A stretch of DNA of 64,000 bases from the NCBI GenBank assembly GCA_015501055.1, contig JADNYV010000021.1, forward strand, positions 310,001-374,000. The letters run 5' to 3'. How positions within the stretch are numbered: the stretch's first letter is position 1; every line of letters starts with the position of its first letter. The stretch comes from Mucidula mucida. Lineage: Eukaryota > Basidiomycota > Agaricomycetes > Agaricales > Physalacriaceae. A program made the translations under genes and the position numbers. This document shows positions 57,489 to 64,000 of this stretch, piece by piece. The notes beneath the pieces are model-generated. The model had not been told where the DNA came from, searched no databases, and saw nothing but the letters and a program-made list of their open reading frames with translations.

Positions 57489-58954
57489 TTACGGCGGAGG
57501 GGGCGGAGGAGGTTGGTCTGGCTGACTGGGAGGAGCAGGTGCTCCTCCTGCGGCGCCGTAAGCTTGAGCGTAATACTGGGTATAAGCTTGCTGTTGCGAA
57601 GCCATCCATTCCTTGAATTGGTCAGAATTGACATCGTAACCATAAGCAGCCCTTTGACATGAATGAGTGAAAGCAGAGAAAGCGACATGAGAGGACAACA
57701 AACCAGTATTGTGCGAATGCCTCCGGGTTTGAAGGGTCCGGTCCAGATGGCTGAGCCGCACCTCCTGGTGGTGGCGGCGGTTGGTCGCCTGGAGGAGGAG
57801 GCGGTGCGCCCGAAGGTGGCGGCGGCCCATACCCCTACAGTTAGAAATAGTCAGATCGAACAAGAATACATCACCGATATTGCTATAGGGTGAGCACGCT
57901 CCCTCCCAGAAAAAAAATGAGAATGGGAAGAATAATGGCAACCTACCGAGTATGCAGCGTATTGCATCTGCGCCTGGTGCAGCTCCATCTGCTGCGCTTG
58001 GACGACAGAGGCCATTTTGGCGTGCTCGGCGCGGACGACGAGAAGGAGGTCTTCGGTGAGCACTTTGGCTCGGGCTACTTGGCCTTCTTCCGGACCACTG
58101 CGAGCAATGAGAAGGAGTCGCTCAAGAACAGCGATGGTACGTACGTTATGTGGATGTACAAGGGCTCCTCGCTCTCTCGGCCAGTTTCTGGCTCAAGGAA
58201 TGCAGATCCGAGTCCTTTGACTTGAACACGAGTGCCTGTTTCTTGTTGGATGTATTTGACGAATTGGCCCTACACAACGCGTTGATTGCGATATGGAATC
58301 AAACGGACTGTACATACCTGTGGGCCGACCACCTTTGCACGTATGTGGAAATTCCTTATCGAATCGAGACCAACGGGGAGCTTCTCTTCGGGCCATTTTC
58401 GCTGCAAGACCATGAGTCCGAGGTAGACTGCATAGTGGAATGTTTGCTTACCTTTTCTCTCAGCCGGTCCTTCTTGTCTTCAACGAGTGAGCCAAGGTCA
58501 AGGGCAATGTATTCGTTTATCATATTGACTGCCTTGTCCAAAACTTCTTGAGACGCGGCGGTGACATGTAGATATAAAGGAGGATCCTTTTCTGTAGCCT
58601 TGCTTCGGTCGGGATACCAGGTTCCTTTTGTACTTATTGAAGCACCGGTAGCATCGTGAATCTGAAGGAGTGAGCGCGATAATGTGGACGATAACAAGAC
58701 ATGCACACCTCTTGTTGGGTAGAACCCTTGGTGAGTACATATCTATTCCGGACGTCGTTGATATCAATATCCTTCTGATAGTCGGCTTCGTGTCCGTCCT
58801 TCAAACCTCCGGCCGCAAACTGGGCGGCAATTTTGGCGGCGATGGCTGCAGCGGCGGCTGCGGCGTCGTTGGCCGACTTTGTATCATCAACCGGTGCCGT
58901 CGTCGTCGTCGTCGCGCCCTCGGCTGGCTGGTCCCATTTACGCTTGGACGACAT
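57489..58954 (-). CDS. KHDC4: KH-domain splicing-associated protein (KHDC4-like)
   Basis: RNA-binding protein related to KHDC4/BLOM7, implicated in pre-mRNA splicing. The start MSSKRKWDQPAEG is followed by an Ala-rich helix, DIDINDVRNRYVLTKGSTQQ, then IHDATGASISTKGTWYPD, PPLYLHVTAASQEVLDKAV, KLPVGLDSIRNFHIRAKVVG, the KH core GQFVKYIQQETGTRVQVKG with EPLYIHIT, and AEHAKMASVVQAQQMELHQA. A Pro-rich tail with QYWAAYGYDVNSDQFKEWMA follows, ending in a run of prolines; TAA at 57489-57491. Seven exons on the minus strand join in frame. The start codon is only 68 bases from that of the divergent ZNF511-like gene, so they share a promoter. Confidence 0.9.
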
Positions 58955-59022
58955 GGTGGTAAAAGTCAAAAGTAGCGAGTCACCTGACTTGCACCGCTTC
59001 CATCTTTTGACAGCCATGAGAA
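58955..59022. promoter_or_regulatory. 68-bp bidirectional promoter of KHDC4-like and ZNF511-like genes
   Basis: Both start codons face outward from this interval, which must hold both core promoters and leaders. No TATA box is visible. The region contains GGTGGTAAAAGTCAAAAGTA and GACTTGCACCGCTTCC. Confidence 0.6.
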
Positions 59023-60084
59023 ATGTCTTCAAAGCGTGCTAGAACATCGTCTCCCGAGCCATCGTCGTCGTCGCGCTCGCCGTCGCCATCGCCTGAGCCA
59101 ACGCCAAAGGCTCTTCGCACATCGCGCTCAACAGCGGGCACTGGTCACCCGCTGCTATGCACCTTGCCACCGACATGCAATCGCCAGCCTACCCCCATCG
59201 CCAACTCCAAGGATCTCGAGATCCACTATGCTACTTATCATGCCCATGTCTGCGCCGAGCCGGGTTGCTCGTGCGTCTTCCCCGATGCGCGGCTACTAGA
59301 ATTGGTCGGTATAGATTTCATTATTCATTTATCTTGTCATCTAAAGCACAATCCAGCATCAAACAGAATGCCATAATCCGTTGGCCGCCATCCGCATGGA
59401 AAGAGGCGAGAAAATTGCAAGTCGTTCCCATCGATCTCTTACGCCATCACCCTAATAACCACTTTCTAGTTCGCCTGCCACCTTGCGTCTTGCGGCAAGT
59501 TTTTCATCAACCCCAAGACACGGCGGTTACATCTCATAGACGGCCACGGATACCCAAAGGAATATTTCTTTTCAGTTACAAACAAGGGAGTCGGAGGACT
59601 TTTGAAGAAATGGGGAGAGGGCGCCAGTATGGTCAGAGGCGAATGGAAAAAGAGAGACGAGCCACATCAGGAGGACGATAGCTCGGAAGATGAAGCCGAG
59701 GACAACGAACAGAAAAGCGAACAAGGGGAGCATGCCGTCGATGAACAAGGCAGCGACGACAGAGACTTGGATGCATTGGCAAACTCCATGACATCCCTTT
59801 CTCTAGTTCCAAAGACAGTACGATTCGGCCGAGGTGGGAAAGGCGGTTTTGTCACAAACGAGACCACCATCAGAGGTGGTGGCCGTGGACGAGGCGGGCG
59901 TGGTGGCGGCTCCCAATCCAAGTCGAAAAACCAGAACGGTGACAAGCCTGATGATTCCGTCATGGACGTTGACGTTACGCCGGCCAGAGGTCGCGGTAGG
60001 GGATCCTTTTTCCCTCGCGGACGTGTACTGAGGGGTGGAATGCGAGGAGCTCCAAAGGGCATTCTTCGAGGACAAGGGCAGTAA
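59023..60084 (+). CDS. ZNF511: C2H2 zinc-finger protein, ZNF511-like
   Basis: MSSKRARTSSPEPSSSSRSP then CTLPPTCNRQPTPIANSKDL, HYATYHAHVCAEPGCSCVFP, LELHQTECHNPLAAIRMERG and FACHLASCGKFFINPKTRRL with HLIDGHGYPKEYFFSVTN: three C2H2-like units in the order of the conserved ZNF511 family, followed by GVGGLLKKWGEGASMVR, an acidic stretch and an RG/RGG-rich end (VDEAG-free frame, GGGRGRGGRGGG). Introns are 59305-59356 (GT-AG) and 59417-59469, which has a GC donor (ATT|gcaagt). All three exons are in frame to the TAA at 60082-60084. The RGG tail suggests RNA association (inference). Confidence 0.85.
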
Positions 60085-60299
60085 GGAAGTGTAATGACAT
60101 GTTGTAATAATATGTAAGCCCGGTTTGAACCTCTCTGTTTGAAACTGATGAATGGAGGCAAATGAACAAAAACTATGATCACCAATTCTCTGCGCGTTTC
60201 AATCTCGTTCATCTCTGTCTAACGACGACTCTTCTGTAGGCATCGTTGTGCTCAGAAAGTCTGAGTGTTGACGAGACTTCTGCAATCCAGACATTCCGA

Positions 60300-60532
60300 A
60301 GAATGATTTTTCACGTATGCCTTTCTTAAAACCTTTGATTCGATTTCGAGTACGTACGTACCCATGTCGGCGGCGAGGTAAGTGTGACGGAGATGGTGAC
60401 GGACAAAAACCAAGTCCACTGCGTCGCGAAAGTCGCACGACACGTAGTCCATAGAAACGTCAAGTCTTTGATTCGACGCAGGATGTTGTAGTAGACATCC
60501 ACTGGCAGTGGTAAGACTGACTCGTCGCTCAT
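60300..60532 (-). pseudogene. F-box-like protein fragment (copy D)
   Basis: Minus strand from 60532: MSDESVLPLPVDVYYNILRR, IKDLTFLWTTCR, then a frame break within the RDFRDAVDLVF region and FVRHHLRHTYLAADMG before similarity ends. Only the N-terminal exon is present. It lies beside a RING-gene fragment and TATA-repeat copy D. Confidence 0.7.
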
Positions 60533-60689
60533 GTTGGTCGCAGAAAAGGTAAAGCGCGCCGGCTTCAAATTCAAATGGCCAATTTGAGGACACTTGTTTG
60601 GCAAGATGCACGCTTTCTCGTTTACCACCACGCGTCAGTTGAGCGATACAGTCCTCCGAACGGACAATTAGCATTCGGTGACGGCCTAT

Positions 60690-60895
60690 GAACACTTCAT
60701 CAAGCTTGCTCACAGAGGACAAGGCAGGTGCGTAGTACATAAGCCTTCTCGAGTCATTACCCACAGCTCCATCTACAACAGCAACAATACTCGTTCTCTG
60801 GGTCTATACTGGAGAGATTCATATCGCTTGGGATACCAAAGAGCACCCAGCCTCGAATATTACGAACTCTGCCGGTCAGAGTATCAACGAACAAT
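60690..60895 (+). pseudogene. Fragment of the RING-finger gene
   Basis: Matches 35490-35710: the same order of CTTGCTCACAGAG, ACAAGRCAGGTG (exon end and donor), CTTCTCGAGT, CAGCAACAAT, GAGATTCATATCGC and CAACGAACAA blocks, with many substitutions. Because the intron is present, the copy arose at DNA level rather than from mRNA. Confidence 0.65.
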
Positions 60896-61009
60896 AAACT
60901 CGTTCGTTGGCAATTCGTTCGTGTATCGGGTGGGTACTATGTACCATGGAGCAGAATTGGCTTGCACTCTCATGCTGAATGGAGCAAGCCTGACCATGTT
61001 CATTTGACG

Positions 61010-61893
61010 CGCAAGTGTGCGCCACCGCGGTCACGTGTCAATGTATGTGGTCGTCTTTTGTCTCGGTTCAACGGTTTCGACGTTTCAGAGTCATCAGGAC
61101 TCTTGTAGAACATGAGGCAGCTCTGTTCATCCATTTTCTCCCTTTCCGCTGACCAAAGTTGAACAAAAGTCCGGCTCGGCGCCGCTGAGCCTGTCCACTC
61201 TCCGCCAAAAATGGAGATTCTCTGCCGCACCATCACTATATTTCTCAGGGACGTTCATTCCCAGGGAAAAACAGTAAAGGACCCACAATAGAAGTCGTGT
61301 TGTTCTATTGTCCTCAAGATGGCATTGCCCTCTTTCCCCATTCGTCCTCTACAGCAGGTTGGACTATAAAAAGGGCAAGGCCTGTGCATCTCTTCTTCAG
61401 CCGCCCAGTCACATCCCATCACCTACTTAGTCCAGTTCGCTGACTCTCCTCTTCCTTTCTCTAGTCATATACAAGTCGGGGCTGTCGAGCCAGGTCCCTC
61501 AACACGGCTGTACAGCGAACAGCGATAGGCGTCATTGCAAGGGTACGTCGTCGTCGTCGTTCACAGATTGTGGCTCATCGTCGTCGCTGCTAGCCACGAC
61601 TTCCGCGATTTCCTCAAAAGTTCGACGACCGTCCTCAAAAGCCTCAACAGTTCCTCAAGGCTGAGTTGATTGTGTAGAAGGTGCGTCTAGGTAGTTTGTA
61701 TGTTGAGTGAAAGTGGGAGTGAGAGTAGTGTAGTTTGTGTGATAACCTTTTCTAGCGCGTGGTGAGGTGTAAGAGGTGAGCATTGTCTCTTTACCCCCTG
61801 TATCCCTCTTTCGCCTGTGACTGGGCGGCTCAGTTGTAGCGTACTTCGTCATGTATCACATCCGTTATTAAAATTTAAGCGCTCAATGTATAT
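61010..61893 (+). repeat. Dispersed TATA-box repeat, copy D
   Basis: Most diverged near-full copy: TGTGCGCCACCGCGGTCACG at the start, CTATAAAAAGGGCAAGG with TATA at 61365, CCGCCCAGTCACATC, CAGCGATAGGCGTCATTGCA, the CCTCAAAAG series, one rather than two tandem units, and TATCACATCCGTT..GCGCTCAATGTATATC at the end. Confidence 0.8.
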
Positions 61894-62305
61894 CTTCATT
61901 CATCAGTTTGGTTGGGGTTTTTACTTGAAGATTGACATGCTTGAAAGAGTTTTGTGGCGACAGAGAAGCGTCAGCCATTTCCCTCGCGGACATTAGAGCA
62001 GAACACCAATAAGTCTTGTGCAATAACTCACGTCCTTTACGCAGTGTTATGGCTGTGCAAGATGCACACATCTTGGGTAATTCTTGAATAGACTGAAATT
62101 GGGTTTTACTGCAAGAAACGGCACTTGCCGGCTCACGTGCACGCGTGAAACGTCAACTTGTTGAATTGGCGAAGTTGCTTCTCGCGTTCACAGGCGCCTC
62201 GCGTCCCGATTCTTCTTTTCTGGAACTGAAAATCTCTATGGCAAACTATCATGGCAAGCAGCTTACTTAGCCACAATATATCCTTCTATTCACGATACAT
62301 TTAGG
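61894..62305. other. Intergenic region before the terminal F-box gene
   Basis: About 410 bases, no gene supported; presumed promoter of the F-box gene. Confidence 0.4.
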
Positions 62306-64000
62306 CCGAACCCGAACTCGATGCTGAAATCCAATCCCTCAGAGCCCTTCTTGCGGACGAGGAGCCGAAGTACTGCGCGCGGGACCTGGTCACGCCTGAA
62401 GAAGAGCAAAGCAAAAGGCAAAGCAGAAGCGCGAAAAGCTGCGCAGGCCAGAGTGCTCGAGCTTGAAGTGCCTCTCCGTAACCAAGAGGCGCTCGAAGAG
62501 AAGAGAAAGCGCCTTGTTTCATTGAAGTCAGAGAGAGCTAGGCGTATCCGGGCTCAAGAGGTTGTCAGAGGTATAGAACACAACGCGCGCGTCCCAACGT
62601 TTCTGAAGTTGCCGAGGAATGTGCTTGATGACATTCTTTACGAAGCACTGCTCCAGACACGGGAAAGCGATGGCAGTGAATCACGGAAGCGGAAGCCGTG
62701 GGAAGTTAGGGTTATGAAGGTATGTAAAGCGCTACATAAACATGTCATTGCGTCTTCAGCCATGTGGACCTTCATTTCAATGGCCGTTTCAGGGACTTCT
62801 CGAGCTATCCAGACATACCTCTCTCGCTCTGGGTGTATGAAGCTGCACGTATCACTGGAGGTCTGCAGCGACGACATTGAAAGCCTCGAAGGATATGACC
62901 TCGGTTCGCCCTTCTGGCCCGTAACATTCATCGGATACAAGTTCTCTGCATATCTTGTGACGGATACCGTGCGCTCAACGTGGCTACCATACCCGTCTCA
63001 CTGCGCCTTCCCTCGTTCGCCTTCACCTTCATTTCGATGTCGAAGAGGATCAATTATACCAGCAAGAGGATCTCTTCAATATCCCTACAAAAAGCGATGA
63101 CGATGACTCCTCAGAATTCCCGCTTCCGAGTCCTGATGCCAAAGGAGCTGCAAGTCTTCGGGCGGGGATAGTCCTTTTCGCAAAGGCACCCGTTTTGTCC
63201 ACTGTCTCTATTAATGATGGCTACTTCGCCCAAAATCTGCCGTTTCTGGCTCAGGTCAAAACCTTCTGCTTGACCCACAGTATATTGTACTGTATGTGCC
63301 CACTATGGAGTGCACGGATGCCGAGTACCTTGGTAACAGTGATGGACTGAGAAAATCCGTCCAGCAACTCGTAGTCGCGCGCGACGCGTTTGGATATTGA
63401 GGTCCCATTGACAATGGCGATTGTGGTAATGAAGAGGAGGAGGATGATGAAGACCGGAAAGATGAGGAGGACCATGGCGATGGCGATGAAGAGGAGAAGG
63501 AAGCTGACCTGCATCTCCCTTCACTTCGTTCAATCTTCCTACTGTCGCCCGTCAGAGGCACGTACGACGAATTGTGAGAGCAGCCGCTCCCGCGATACAA
63601 CGTCTTGCACTCCATCACTGCTCCGAATCTGTCCAATCTGGGGTTCTTCCATGATGAAAAAGAGGATTCGGATAGCGACGAGATCGATGATTGGTACGAG
63701 ATGAGCATACCGAACCTGCTCGGAGCTACTGTGCATCTGCGGTCGCGTCAGCCAAAGTTTCCTCAGCTGAAGCGGCTTGTCGCTATCCACAGCGGCGCTC
63801 TTCAGAGTGAAGGTCACTACCACAGGGACGAGCCTTTGTCAGAGACAAAACCAATCTTGAAGGTGCTGGTCGATACGTCGCAGGCTGTGAGATGTAAGTA
63901 TGTACCGCTTCCTGACCTACAAGAGCTGATGCTGGTCGACGACGTCCGAATGGGGCTCATCGAGGGTATCCTCAATTACAACCATGAACCAGAGCCTTGT
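62306..64000 (+). CDS. F-box protein, 3' end outside window
   Basis: A basic coiled-coil N-terminus (KRKRLVSLKSERARRIRAQE) precedes an F-box: FLKLPRNVLDDILYEALLQT with VCKALHKHVIASSAMW downstream. Then LSRSGCMKLHVSLEV, APSLVRLHLHFDVEEDQLY, SINDGYFAQNLPFLAQVKTF, an acidic stretch (EEEEDDEDRKDEEDHG), YNVLHSITAPNLSNLGFFHD, IPNLLGATVHLRSRQPKFPQ and LPDLQELMLVDDVRMG, repeated leucine-rich strands as in Agaricomycete F-box proteins. Frame changes near 62955 and after 63340 suggest introns or small indels I could not resolve. The start is tentative (ATG at 62321). It probably acts as an SCF substrate adaptor (inference from family). Confidence 0.6.

Noticed and set aside
1..64000. CRISPR arrays, bacterial operons, ribosome binding sites, rRNA
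   Set aside because: The window is eukaryotic nuclear DNA; no regularly spaced repeats, Shine-Dalgarno logic or rRNA sequence was seen.

Overview
The window is nuclear DNA of a filamentous basidiomycete, most likely an Agaricomycete. Almost every gene is split by 45-60 nt GT-AG introns with CTAAC/CTGAC-like branch sites. The gene set is fungal (SMC4 condensin, APC11, a Cdc25-type RasGEF, a Rom2-like RhoGEF, a Mid2-like sensor, an arrestin-like protein) and several families are expanded in mushroom-forming fungi (F-box-like, HNH, orphan 7-TM proteins). I could not run searches; assignments rest on motifs read by eye and on exons I spliced by hand.

Layout. 0-10.3 kb is a mosaic of duplications: an FMO gene cut by the window start, a small secreted-protein candidate, an arrestin-like gene (minus), a 494 bp element with 34 bp terminal inverted repeats, a chimeric pseudogene made of a 7-TM gene fragment fused to a second FMO copy, and an intact 7-TM gene. 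10.4-18.3 kb holds two inverted tRNA-Gln(UUG) genes flanking a Mid2-like membrane protein, then APC11, an F-box-like acidic protein, a single-pass membrane protein and an HNH-type protein. 18.4-24.1 kb is SMC4.

26-40.9 kb and 60.2-61.9 kb are accessory DNA. A dispersed repeat of about 0.9 kb with a strong TATA box is present in four near-full copies plus truncated pieces, repeatedly beside broken copies of the F-box-like and HNH genes. Two F-box/repeat units form a 2.3-2.4 kb inverted repeat around a 7.9 kb loop containing an amino-acid permease with microexons, a LINE remnant, a GatA amidotransferase gene full of single-base indels, and a RING gene.

41.9-60.1 kb is a conserved block: an acidic hypothetical protein, SH3-RasGEF, a TRM140/METTL2-like tRNA methyltransferase, a DEP-DH-DH-PH-CNH RhoGEF with two DH modules, a KHDC4-like KH protein and a ZNF511-like zinc-finger protein. 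The last 1.7 kb is the 5' part of another F-box gene. The RasGEF, RhoGEF, Mid2-like sensor and arrestin-like adaptor fit Ras/Rho growth and cell-wall signalling; APC11 and SMC4 act in mitosis. Several divergent pairs share very short intergenic promoters.

Caveat: several otherwise conserved genes (SMC4, RasGEF, Mid2-like, FMO, GatA) carry single-base frame breaks, often in homopolymers. Some are probably consensus errors rather than biology.
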